A stretch of 64,000 bases of DNA, taken from assembly GCF_026735135.1 (NCBI RefSeq), contig NZ_JAPQER010000003.1, positions 1-64,000 on the forward strand. The letters are read 5' to 3'. The notes beneath the pieces are model-generated. The model did no database searches. It was given only the letters and a program-made list of their open reading frames with translations, and was not told the origin of the DNA. The position numbers and the translations under genes were made by a program. Shown here piece by piece: positions 47,388 through 55,999 of this stretch; positions within the stretch are counted from its first letter, which is position 1; every line of letters starts with the position of its first letter. This DNA is from Clostridium aestuarii (GTDB taxonomy: Bacteria; Bacillota; Clostridia; Clostridiales; Clostridiaceae).

Positions 47388-48200
47388 ATGCCGCATATTT
47401 TAACAGATGACAATACAAATATTTGTTATACAGAAAAGGGAAAAGGAAAAACTATTGTGTTTATTCATGGGTGGGCAGCAAATAAAGCAAGTTTTGCTAT
47501 ACCAGCACATTATTTAAGCAAAAAATTTAGAGTTATAATATATGATTTAAGAGGACATGGTCAGTCAGATGTGCCTGAAAATGGATTTACAATGAAAAGA
47601 TGTGCTGAGGATTTAGAACAACTTATGGATAAGTTAGATTTAGAAGATGTTACTTTAATTGCATGGTCAATGGGAGCTTTGGTTCTATTTGAGTATATAA
47701 AGAGGTTTGGATGCAGAAGAATTGATAAAACAGTAATAATAGATATGACTCCAAAGTTTATAAGTGATGAGGAGTGGAAGCTAGGAATTTATGATGGAAA
47801 GCTTACACATGAAGAAAATTTAAAGATAATGTCTGAATTGTGCTGTGATTGGAAAGGATTTGTAGAAAGGTTTACAAAAGATATTGCTTCAAATCTAGAT
47901 GAAAGACAGATTAAGGCTATAATAAAAGGAAGTATGGCTAATGAACCATATGTCTTGCTTTCAATGTGGGTTGCCATGGCAAATTCAGATTATAGAGAAG
48001 TCATATCGAAGATTAATGTTCCAACTCTTATTTTATATGGTGAAAAAAGTACTTTATATCCTAATAAAGCTTCAGAATATTTGAATAGCAAAATACCTAA
48101 TTCAAGAGTTGAAAAATTTGAGGGATGCAATCATTTATTAGTTATGGAAGATACCGATAAATTTATCAAGGTTGTTGAAAATTTTGTGTTGGATAAGTAA
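47388..48200 (+). CDS. Alpha/beta hydrolase
   Basis: A 270-residue alpha/beta-hydrolase-fold enzyme. The oxyanion-region motif is IVFIHGWAANKASF. The nucleophile elbow is IAWSMGALVLFEY, in which Ser is central. The acid is probably in LILYGEKSTLYPNK and the catalytic His in GCNHLLVMED. It looks most like small esterases, BioH or lactonase-type enzymes; no biotin genes are near, so the substrate is open. AAGGAG precedes the ATG. It stands alone between the coiled-coil protein and pgi. Confidence 0.82.
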   Translation: MPHILTDDNTNICYTEKGKGKTIVFIHGWAANKASFAIPAHYLSKKFRVIIYDLRGHGQSDVPENGFTMKRCAEDLEQLMDKLDLEDVTLIAWSMGALVLFEYIKRFGCRRIDKTVIIDMTPKFISDEEWKLGIYDGKLTHEENLKIMSELCCDWKGFVERFTKDIASNLDERQIKAIIKGSMANEPYVLLSMWVAMANSDYREVISKINVPTLILYGEKSTLYPNKASEYLNSKIPNSRVEKFEGCNHLLVMEDTDKFIKVVENFVLDK

Positions 48201-48536
48201 AAGATTTAAACTTTTTTATGAATAAGTTTTGATAAAAAATATAATTTATGATAAAATATGGAAATGGATAATTATAAGGACAAGTTAAAAAATAGTTGAA
48301 CACCTTTAAAATTTTTTAATAGATTAGAAATTATAGTAGTTATATTAGATAAAGAATAATTAGGATAATATACGTTGAAATAAGGGAAAAATAAATATTG
48401 TACATTGTTATTGATATCAAACTTTAAGTTTTAGATTTTGATATTAATAGTATAACTTGAACTTTATTCATAAATAGATTAAAATTTCATTTATTAATAA
48501 ACAATAATCAAATTTATTTTATTGGAGGGTCAATGT
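48201..48536 (+). other. 336-base gap before pgi
   Basis: Very AT-rich, no ORF of note and no clear structured RNA. Only the pgi ribosome site (GGAGGG, 48524-48529) is certain. Confidence 0.6.
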
Positions 48537-49889
48537 ATGTCCAACAGTTTATCATTAGATTTATCAAAAACTAAACCTTATTTAAATCAACATGAAGTAT
48601 ATCAGCTTCAACCAATGGTTACAGCAGCTCATAATGTGCTTCACGAAAAAAGTGGAGCGGGCAGTGAATTTTTAGGATGGATAGATTTACCTGTAAATTA
48701 TGATAAAGATGAATTTGCTAGAATACAAAAATCAGCAGAAAAGATAAAAAGTAATTCAGATGTACTTATTGTTATAGGAATTGGTGGTTCATATTTAGGA
48801 GCAAGAGCGGCTATAGAAATGTTAACACATACTTTTCATAATGTGATTTCAAAGGATAAAACAAAAGCTCCTAAAATATTTTATGTAGGAAATAATATAA
48901 GTTCTACTTATATGGCAGACTTAATAGAAACTGTTAAAGATATGGATTTTTCAGTAAATGTTATATCAAAATCAGGAACTACTACAGAACCTGCAATAGC
49001 ATTTAGAATTTTCAAAGATTTATTGGAAAAGAAGTATGGAAGAGAAGGAGCAAAGGAAAGAATATTTGCTACAACTGATAAAGCTAAAGGAGCACTAAGA
49101 ACTTTAGCTGATTCAGAAGGATATGAAACTTTTATAATTCCTGATGATGTTGGAGGAAGATTCTCAGTTTTAACTCCAGTTGGATTACTTCCTATTGCTG
49201 CAGCAGGAGTAAATATTGAAGAAATGATGAAAGGTGCAGCTGATGCAAGAGAAGAATATAGTGTACCTGAATTAGAAAATAATACAGCATATAGATATGC
49301 AGCAGCTAGAAATGCATTGTATGCAAAAGGTAAAACTATCGAAATGATGGTTAATTTTGAACCATGTCTTCACTACACAGGAGAATGGTGGAAACAGTTA
49401 TATGGTGAAAGTGAAGGAAAAGATGGTAAAGGAATTTTCCCAGCAGCAGCAGATTTTTCAACAGATCTACATTCAATGGGACAATATATTCAAGAAGGTA
49501 TCAGAAATCTTTTTGAAACTCAATTAAACATTGAAAAACCAAGAAAATCAATTTTTATTGAAGCAAATGAGGAAAATCTTGATGGTTTAAATTTCCTTGA
49601 AGGAAAAGATATGGATTTTGTTAATAATCAAGCATTTAGAGGAACTGTAATTGCTCACAATGATGGTGGAGTTCCTAATATGATAATAAATATACCAGAA
49701 TTAACTCCTTATTATTTTGGATATTTAGTTTATTTCTTTGAAAAAGCATGTGGATTAAGCGGATATATGTTAGGGGTTAATCCATTTAATCAACCAGGAG
49801 TTGAAGCATATAAGAAGAATATGTTTGCTTTACTTGGAAAACCAGGATATGAAGATATGAAAGCTTCTATTGAAGCAAAACTTAAATAA
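48537..49889 (+). CDS. pgi: Glucose-6-phosphate isomerase
   Basis: A 450-residue Firmicute-type phosphoglucose isomerase, interconverting glucose-6-P and fructose-6-P. Signatures: [18 protein letters not shown] and [17 protein letters not shown] for phosphate binding, [18 protein letters not shown], and the late [17 protein letters not shown]. The ATG at 48537 is used because GGAGGG lies just before it. It supplies hexose phosphates for glycolysis and, with GalU and GalE, for polysaccharide precursors. Confidence 0.96.
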   Translation: MSNSLSLDLSKTKPYLNQHEVYQLQPMVTAAHNVLHEKSGAGSEFLGWIDLPVNYDKDEFARIQKSAEKIKSNSDVLIVIGIGGSYLGARAAIEMLTHTFHNVISKDKTKAPKIFYVGNNISSTYMADLIETVKDMDFSVNVISKSGTTTEPAIAFRIFKDLLEKKYGREGAKERIFATTDKAKGALRTLADSEGYETFIIPDDVGGRFSVLTPVGLLPIAAAGVNIEEMMKGAADAREEYSVPELENNTAYRYAAARNALYAKGKTIEMMVNFEPCLHYTGEWWKQLYGESEGKDGKGIFPAAADFSTDLHSMGQYIQEGIRNLFETQLNIEKPRKSIFIEANEENLDGLNFLEGKDMDFVNNQAFRGTVIAHNDGGVPNMIINIPELTPYYFGYLVYFFEKACGLSGYMLGVNPFNQPGVEAYKKNMFALLGKPGYEDMKASIEAKLK

Positions 49890-49993
49890 AAACAGTTGAA
49901 AGTTGAGAATTGAAAGTTGACAGTGAATGATGTTTTGCGAATGCAAAACTACAATCACTGTCAACTTTTCACTTTGAATTTTCAACTGTTTTT
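49888..49993. repeat. Long imperfect inverted repeat with GTTGAAAGTTGAGAATTGA motif
   Basis: The whole gap between pgi and the convergent YcdB/SLH gene folds into one hairpin. The left arm starts AAACAGTTGAAAGTTGAGAA and the right arm ends TTTTCAACTGTTTTT, with an inner TTTTGCGAATGCAAAA tip. It can act as a bidirectional terminator and looks like a MITE-type mobile repeat. A half copy lies at 18525-18585. Confidence 0.75.
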
Positions 49994-50007
49994 AGAATCT
50001 AGAATTA

Positions 50008-52404
50008 TTATCTGTATAAAGGATAAGGATAAAAACGACTACTTTCTTTATTTTCAAGTGCTCTAAATAATCCAATTGCTAAATCTTCCATTGTTGCAGT
50101 TTGTTTTGGATTTAATTTATTATTATTTAATTCTATTAATTTTAATCCTTTTGCAAGAGATACATATCCGTAGTTTTCTTTAGATACTTTGTTTCCATCT
50201 TCAAAGTTTAAGGCAAAAGTATCTTTACATTCTGCTATTTTTTCATAATTTAAAAATTTTATTAGAGCTTTACACATTTCTTCTCTTGATACTTTCTTTT
50301 CAAAATTGAAATTTTTAATATCACCATCTATAAAACCATAATATTTAGCCATTTTTAAATAATCTTCATTAGTAAGAGCACTTTCGTTAGTATCAGCTGA
50401 ATCAGATTTTGAATTTTCTAAAGCAGATGATTTATTATAAGTTTCTACTCTATCTACAATATAAGGAGTGTATCCAAGAGCATCAACTAGAGTTTTAATT
50501 AAATCCATGTTTTTAATTTCTTTTTTTAATGTGAAATCTTTAGTATCAACTAAACCTGAGTATGCTAAAATAGTTATTTCTTTTTCATATTTGCTTTCTT
50601 TGATTTCATTAAGAAAATGGGATATATCAAATTTAATTTCTTCACCGTCATATCTATTTAATATATTGGTATTAAAGGCGTCTATATAAACATTAGGACT
50701 GTCCAAAACGTATACTAATTTTAATTCCATTTTTGGATTTTTATTATCATTACTTGTATTTTTCATTATAAATCTTAATTCAGGTTTATATTTTTTGAAA
50801 AAAGAATCTTTAGCATTTGCTATACTAATACTATTATTAGGATTTTTGAAGCTTATATCATCATCCCAAGAACATCGCATAGAAACTAACTGTCCAGTTT
50901 TAGTATCAAATTCTATATAAATATTATCATTATCATATAATAAATTATTAACCTTTCTTGTAAAGTAGTAACGATAATATCTTTCAGGTTTCTTTTGATC
51001 ATTTTCTTTATATATTGTTTCTGTGTGAGTTAGATTTAGTTCTAAATTTTTTATTTTATCACCATAATGTTCTCCTAATAAATCAACAGCTTTATAATAA
51101 CCTTCATTCCAAGTGAATTTAGGAGTGAAATTTTTATCATAGTCATAATATGATGATAAATAGTTGCTAATACGTAATATTTGTCCATTTAATGCGTTTA
51201 GCGTTATATTGCCGCCTAATGTTCTAGATACTTTTTTATTAGTTTTAGGATTTGTTACTTCTATTTTTTTTGTAAAGCTTGCTCTCCATGTTTTCTTTTC
51301 AGTACTTTTATAGCTGTTATCATTTTCTGAATAACTTAAATTTTCAATAGTATAGCCGTTGCCATAAAATTTCTTTACAAAGTTTGTCATTAATTTTGAA
51401 GCTTCTTCCTTTTCTAATGGTTTTGTATAGTTTGATAGTTTTTTATAATTTTTATATAAATTTTGAATTTCTGTTTCATTTAATTTAGCTGTTTGGGTAT
51501 TAACGTTTTTATCTGAATCATATGTTAAAAATTTACCTGTATTAGCATCTATAGAATAGCCTTTTTCTATAGATGGTTCATAAACTAATTTAACATTTTT
51601 AGTATTGTCTTTGTTTTGATACTCATATTTATTTTGCAAAAGTTTATATTTTAATTCCATGTTCATTTCTTTCTTAAAGTTACTTTCAGCAATTTCTCTT
51701 AAATTGATTTTAGGCATAGGAGGAACTTTAAGGTTTTTGTCCCAATTGAAATTATAAGATTTTATTTTCCCAGTAACTCCATCAATAGTTACAGTAATAT
51801 AGTTACTGTAGTATTTAGCTCCATAAATATTTCTTACATAGTTGAAGCTATAGTCAGAATAAGTACCTCTATTTGAAAACCATTTATCTTTTGAAAGTTC
51901 ACAAAGCTTGTATTCAGATGGATTTATATTTTTTATAAATTTATTGCTAATTTCTTTAGCATCTTCAATAGAAAGTTTAGGTATACTTGAATTGTTTTCA
52001 TTATAGTTATAGTTATTCATTGAAATTAAATCACCAGTATTAGCATCTAGTGTTAAACTTATATTTTTAGAACTGTTATGGGAATTAGAATACCAGTTCA
52101 TATGCCATATATAATTTTTATTATCTTTATTAATAGTGTAAGAGTTAAGATTAATGTTGCATTTAAAGTCTTGTTCAGAAATAGTTATGTCAAAATATTT
52201 CTTTAATTTTTCTTTAGCTATTTTTTTAGCTTGTTCTTTTGAAATCTTTACATTTCTTTCTTCTGAATTAGAAGAAGCTGTTAGAGTTGTAGTTATAGCT
52301 GGTTCAGGTTGACTAATTTTAAAATCTGCAGCAAATACATATGAAGTTGAGCTGAAAAGTAAAGATGCAGTTAATAAAAGTGAAAAAATTTTTTTCTTGT
52401 TCAT
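50008..52404 (-). CDS. Secreted YcdB/YcdC-domain protein with SLH-type C-terminus
   Basis: A 798-residue exported protein with a signal peptide (about 1-25, ending YVFA). Repeated YcdB/YcdC and PepSY-like units follow (about 50-560), recognisable by phrases such as ISKEQAKKIAKEKLKKYF and LTLDANTGDLISMNNY repeated as VTIDGVTGKIKSYNF and ITLNALNGQILRISNY. The last 200 residues have the outline of S-layer homology repeats (ALTNEDYLKMAKYYGFIDGD, KKVSREEMCKALIKFL, ATMEDLAIGLFRAL), which bind cell-wall polymer. Its role is unknown, possibly protease inhibition or cell-wall association. GGAGG precedes the start. It is monocistronic. Confidence 0.8.
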   Translation of the reverse strand: MNKKKIFSLLLTASLLFSSTSYVFAADFKISQPEPAITTTLTASSNSEERNVKISKEQAKKIAKEKLKKYFDITISEQDFKCNINLNSYTINKDNKNYIWHMNWYSNSHNSSKNISLTLDANTGDLISMNNYNYNENNSSIPKLSIEDAKEISNKFIKNINPSEYKLCELSKDKWFSNRGTYSDYSFNYVRNIYGAKYYSNYITVTIDGVTGKIKSYNFNWDKNLKVPPMPKINLREIAESNFKKEMNMELKYKLLQNKYEYQNKDNTKNVKLVYEPSIEKGYSIDANTGKFLTYDSDKNVNTQTAKLNETEIQNLYKNYKKLSNYTKPLEKEEASKLMTNFVKKFYGNGYTIENLSYSENDNSYKSTEKKTWRASFTKKIEVTNPKTNKKVSRTLGGNITLNALNGQILRISNYLSSYYDYDKNFTPKFTWNEGYYKAVDLLGEHYGDKIKNLELNLTHTETIYKENDQKKPERYYRYYFTRKVNNLLYDNDNIYIEFDTKTGQLVSMRCSWDDDISFKNPNNSISIANAKDSFFKKYKPELRFIMKNTSNDNKNPKMELKLVYVLDSPNVYIDAFNTNILNRYDGEEIKFDISHFLNEIKESKYEKEITILAYSGLVDTKDFTLKKEIKNMDLIKTLVDALGYTPYIVDRVETYNKSSALENSKSDSADTNESALTNEDYLKMAKYYGFIDGDIKNFNFEKKVSREEMCKALIKFLNYEKIAECKDTFALNFEDGNKVSKENYGYVSLAKGLKLIELNNNKLNPKQTATMEDLAIGLFRALENKESSRFYPYPLYR

Positions 52405-52576
52405 ATATGATTCCTCCTAAATAATTAATTCATGTTATTGTAGAAAAATATTCCAAGTTACTTCTATTAATACATACGATACTAAAATTAAAAAAGTTAT
52501 GTTTTTATATAAATTTTTCAAAATGATTAAGTTTTTACAAATGTGGTACAATAAATATAGGATGAGGAGGTATAAT

Positions 52577-53017
52577 ATGAGAATAGTAGTTGATGCAGAT
52601 GCATGTCCAGGAAGAGAACTTATTGAAAAAGCTGCGAAAGAAAATAATATAGAAGTTATAATGTACAGCGATATAAACCATGTAATTCGAAGTGATTACA
52701 GTATTATTAAAGTTGTTGACAGTGGGTTTCAAAGTGTTGATATGAAGGTTGCAAATGAAGCACAAAAAGGCGATATTATAGTAACACAGGATTTTGGGGT
52801 TGCAGCTATGGTGCTTGGAAAGAAAGCCTATGCTATAAGTCCTAAAGGATATATTTATAGTGATGATAATATTGATAGGCTATTATTTGAAAGACATATA
52901 TCAGCTAAGGTAAGGAGAGGAGGTGGAAAAACATCTAGTCCCAAAAAAAGAACAAAAGATGATAATGAGCGTTTATATAAAAATCTTTTGAAGCTTATAA
53001 TGAAAAGGGGAGAATAA
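52577..53017 (+). CDS. YaiI/YqxD family protein (UPF0178/DUF188)
   Basis: A 146-residue PIN-like domain protein. The family signature is MRIVVDADACPGRELIEKAA, then VTQDFGVAAMVLGKKAYAIS, GYIYSDDNID and the basic RRGGGKTSSPKKRT. The function is unknown; a nuclease is suspected from the acidic residues. The ATG at 52577 has GAGGAGG before it; a longer frame from 52499 adds an unrelated leader. It is followed after three bases by the PAP2-type gene. Confidence 0.9.
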   Translation: MRIVVDADACPGRELIEKAAKENNIEVIMYSDINHVIRSDYSIIKVVDSGFQSVDMKVANEAQKGDIIVTQDFGVAAMVLGKKAYAISPKGYIYSDDNIDRLLFERHISAKVRRGGGKTSSPKKRTKDDNERLYKNLLKLIMKRGE

Positions 53018-53020
53018 AAA

Positions 53021-53671
53021 GTGGAAGTGGTTAAAAAATTCATAGGTGAGCACAGACATTTTTTATATTTACTTATGTTTATACCATTAATATTATTTTT
53101 TTGTATATGTCAAAAGTTTATAGAACCTAGATATATAATGCATTGCAAATTAGATGATTATATACCGTTTTCAAAAGGTTTTATATTGGCATACATGTTT
53201 TGGTTTGCTTATATGGGAATTGGTTTTGTATATTTTGGATTAAAATCAAGAAATGATTTTATAAATTTAGTTAAGTTTATATTTTGTGGAATGGGAATAA
53301 GCTATGCTATATTTGTTATTTGGCCAAGTGGACAAAATATGAGACCTGTATTACAGCAAAATGATATGTTAACCAGCATGGTTGGGTTTATATATTCCGT
53401 AGATCCGCCAACAAATGTATGTCCTAGTATTCATGTAATAAATTCTGTGGCTGTAAATGCTGTGGTTTGGAATAGTTCATTGTTTTCTAACAATAAAAAG
53501 GTTAAATTTTTATCAGTTACAGCAATGGTACTTATATGTGCTTCAACAATGTTTATAAAGCAGCATTCGGTAATTGATGTAATAGCGGGGATTACCCTTT
53601 CAACAGTACTTTATGTGTTTATATTTACTATACCTAAAGTTAAACAGTTTAAATATAAAAAAGAAGCTTAA
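53021..53671 (+). CDS. PAP2-family membrane phosphatase-like protein
   Basis: A 216-residue membrane protein with about five or six hydrophobic segments. PAP2 motifs are CPSIHVINSVAVNA (with the middle His) and KQHSVIDVIAG (with the last His). The family removes phosphate from lipids such as phosphatidate or undecaprenyl pyrophosphate. The classical KX6RP first motif is only partly visible (GQNMRPVL). The start is GTG at 53021 with GGGGAG upstream. It probably forms a two-gene unit with the YaiI-type gene. Confidence 0.8.
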   Translation: MEVVKKFIGEHRHFLYLLMFIPLILFFCICQKFIEPRYIMHCKLDDYIPFSKGFILAYMFWFAYMGIGFVYFGLKSRNDFINLVKFIFCGMGISYAIFVIWPSGQNMRPVLQQNDMLTSMVGFIYSVDPPTNVCPSIHVINSVAVNAVVWNSSLFSNNKKVKFLSVTAMVLICASTMFIKQHSVIDVIAGITLSTVLYVFIFTIPKVKQFKYKKEA

Positions 53672-53700
53672 AAATATTGTAAATCAATATTTTTAAGCTT
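53664..53700. terminator. Bidirectional terminator between PAP2-type gene and pulA
   Basis: A perfect 16-bp stem (53664-53679 with 53685-53700) whose arms contain runs of A and T. It overlaps the end of the PAP2-type gene and abuts the pulA stop. Confidence 0.7.
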
Positions 53701-53701
53701 C

Positions 53702-55846
53702 TTAGCAAGAATAAAATAAATTCATACAAAGACTTTCTACTTCTATTTTATCTGTATTTAGGAGTTTTAGTGGTTTAGTATCGGCATAGTATTTATTTAC
53801 TACTTGAATCCAAGTTTCATTAGGTACGGTAATAGAAACTGAATATCTATTAGCATTATATATAACTAATATATTTTTCCATGTATCCATATTAGCATTG
53901 TTTTTCAGTATAAATGCTACAGTGTTCTGAGGAGTGTTTTCTATAAAATATAAATGTTTCTTAATATCTTCAGTAGAATACATTCTAAAGGCTGAATGTT
54001 GCTTTCTTATTTTAATTAAGCCTTTATGATAGTTATATACATCTAAAAATTGAGTTTTTCTATTATAATTTAAAGAATTTATATTATCATCACAGTTAAA
54101 ACTGTTTTCTATTCCATGTTTTGTTCTGCAAAAATCAACTCCAGAATGAAGAAAAGGTACGCCTTGACTAGTTAAGATTATTCCATTAGCCAGTTTAACC
54201 ATGTTTTTTTTGTCTTCGATTGTATCGTGTGTATTAGTTAATTCAATTTTATCCCATAATGTATAATTATCATGACAGGATGTGTAGTTTATAGATTGGT
54301 ATGGATATATATAAGTATTTTTATAATTTTTTAATGGAATAGAACACCCTGTTACACAGAATTTAATTTTATCCTCTAAATTTTTTTTACCATTTACAAA
54401 ACCTTTATCGTTAGTAACAAATATGTTTCCTTTTATAGAATCTCTTATTGTATCATTAAAGAAGCCCACATTAGGAGCTTTCTTTGAATTGTTTTGTGTA
54501 CATTTAATGTTTTCAGGTAGTTCGGTGTTTAGATTCCATCCTTCACCGTAAACCATTATATTCTTATTGAAATTTTTTAAGTTCTTATAAATTAAATTCA
54601 TAGTATTAATATCATGAATTCCCATTAAATCAAATCTAAAACCATCAATGTGATACTCTTTAGCCCAGAAAAGAACAGAGTCTATGATAAATTTTTGAAC
54701 CATTTTATGTTCTGATGCTATATCGTTTCCACAGCCGCTTCCATTTGAAAAATTTCCATTTTTATCAAATCTAAAATAGTATTCAGGAAATATTTTTTCA
54801 AAATTGTTTTCAGTAGTATGAAATATATGATTGTATACGACGTCCATATTTACTGCAATATCATTTTTGTGTAGGTGCTGTATCATTTTTTTCATTTCTA
54901 AAATTCTACATTTAGGATCATAAGGATTTAATGAAAATGAACCTTCTGGTACATTATAATTTTGAGGATTATATCCCCAATTATAATTTTTAGAATTTTT
55001 TTCATCTATACTGAGATAACTAAAATCAAAACAAGGCATAATTTGAACATGAGTTATACCTAAATCTTTTAAATGGTAAAAACATGTAGAGGTTTTTTTG
55101 TTATACATAGTATTTTCTTCTGTAAGAGCTAAAAATTTCCCTTTTTGAACTGTGCAACTGCTTTCATTCATTGAAATATCACGTATGTTTATTTCATAGA
55201 CTATAGCATCGCAATAATTATCAAGTGTTGGAATACTATCCTTATTAAATTTTCTAGGATTGGTTTCATTTAAATCTATTATTGCGCCTCTTAATCCATT
55301 TATTCCTACAGCTGTTGCGTAAGGGTCTATAGCTTCTTGTGTATTGTTATATACTGTTAATTTATAAGTGTAAAAATAGTTAGCTAAATTTTTATATATA
55401 GTTACTTTCCAAACGCCATCTTTTTCTGTCATAGGAATTTTCAGTGGAGTTTCATTGATTGAAGGATCTCCATTTTTATATAGAAGTAAGAATACGGATG
55501 AAGCTGGTGGAGACCAAAGTTTAAATGTAGAAGAGTATTTCGTATAAGTAACACCTAATTTACCACCGTAATAAAGTGTATCATTAAATTCAGAGGTTAA
55601 AAATAAGTCTTTATAGGAAGCTTTTATTTGCACGCCTTCGTAAATAATGTAACACAAATTTTTTATATTAATTTCATTTTTTAAAAAAAGTATAAAATCA
55701 TTGCTACTTGTTGTCGAATAATTAAGTATAGGTATAAAATTTTGACCATTTTTAATTTTAAGATTATTTATATTAAATGTTATAGTATTATTTATATTAA
55801 TTATGATTTTTTTAAAACCTGATACAGATGCATAAATATTGTACAT
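53702..55846 (-). CDS. pulA: Type I pullulanase
   Basis: A 714-residue GH13 debranching enzyme that cuts alpha-1,6 links in pullulan, glycogen or branched dextrins. The pullulanase motif is NYNWGYNPQNY. GH13 regions follow in order: DVVYNHIFH, GFRFDLMGIHD with the nucleophile Asp, VYGEGWN with the acid Glu, and YTSCHDN. An N-terminal carbohydrate-binding-like part (about 1-190) precedes the barrel. There is no signal peptide, so it probably works inside the cell on glycogen or imported dextrins. AGGAGTG precedes the ATG. It is divergent from the Y_Y_Y-type gene. Confidence 0.92.
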   Translation of the reverse strand: MYNIYASVSGFKKIIININNTITFNINNLKIKNGQNFIPILNYSTTSSNDFILFLKNEINIKNLCYIIYEGVQIKASYKDLFLTSEFNDTLYYGGKLGVTYTKYSSTFKLWSPPASSVFLLLYKNGDPSINETPLKIPMTEKDGVWKVTIYKNLANYFYTYKLTVYNNTQEAIDPYATAVGINGLRGAIIDLNETNPRKFNKDSIPTLDNYCDAIVYEINIRDISMNESSCTVQKGKFLALTEENTMYNKKTSTCFYHLKDLGITHVQIMPCFDFSYLSIDEKNSKNYNWGYNPQNYNVPEGSFSLNPYDPKCRILEMKKMIQHLHKNDIAVNMDVVYNHIFHTTENNFEKIFPEYYFRFDKNGNFSNGSGCGNDIASEHKMVQKFIIDSVLFWAKEYHIDGFRFDLMGIHDINTMNLIYKNLKNFNKNIMVYGEGWNLNTELPENIKCTQNNSKKAPNVGFFNDTIRDSIKGNIFVTNDKGFVNGKKNLEDKIKFCVTGCSIPLKNYKNTYIYPYQSINYTSCHDNYTLWDKIELTNTHDTIEDKKNMVKLANGIILTSQGVPFLHSGVDFCRTKHGIENSFNCDDNINSLNYNRKTQFLDVYNYHKGLIKIRKQHSAFRMYSTEDIKKHLYFIENTPQNTVAFILKNNANMDTWKNILVIYNANRYSVSITVPNETWIQVVNKYYADTKPLKLLNTDKIEVESLCMNLFYSC

Positions 55847-55999
55847 AGCAGCACTCCTAGAATGTAAAAAATAGGATTTTAATATTTTAATTATAAACTT
55901 TTAATTAAAAGAAGTCAAAAATTAAATATGCCTTTTACAAATATTGGAATTATAGTATAATGTATAATACAGGTAGATTATAGGTAGGGGATGATGAAA

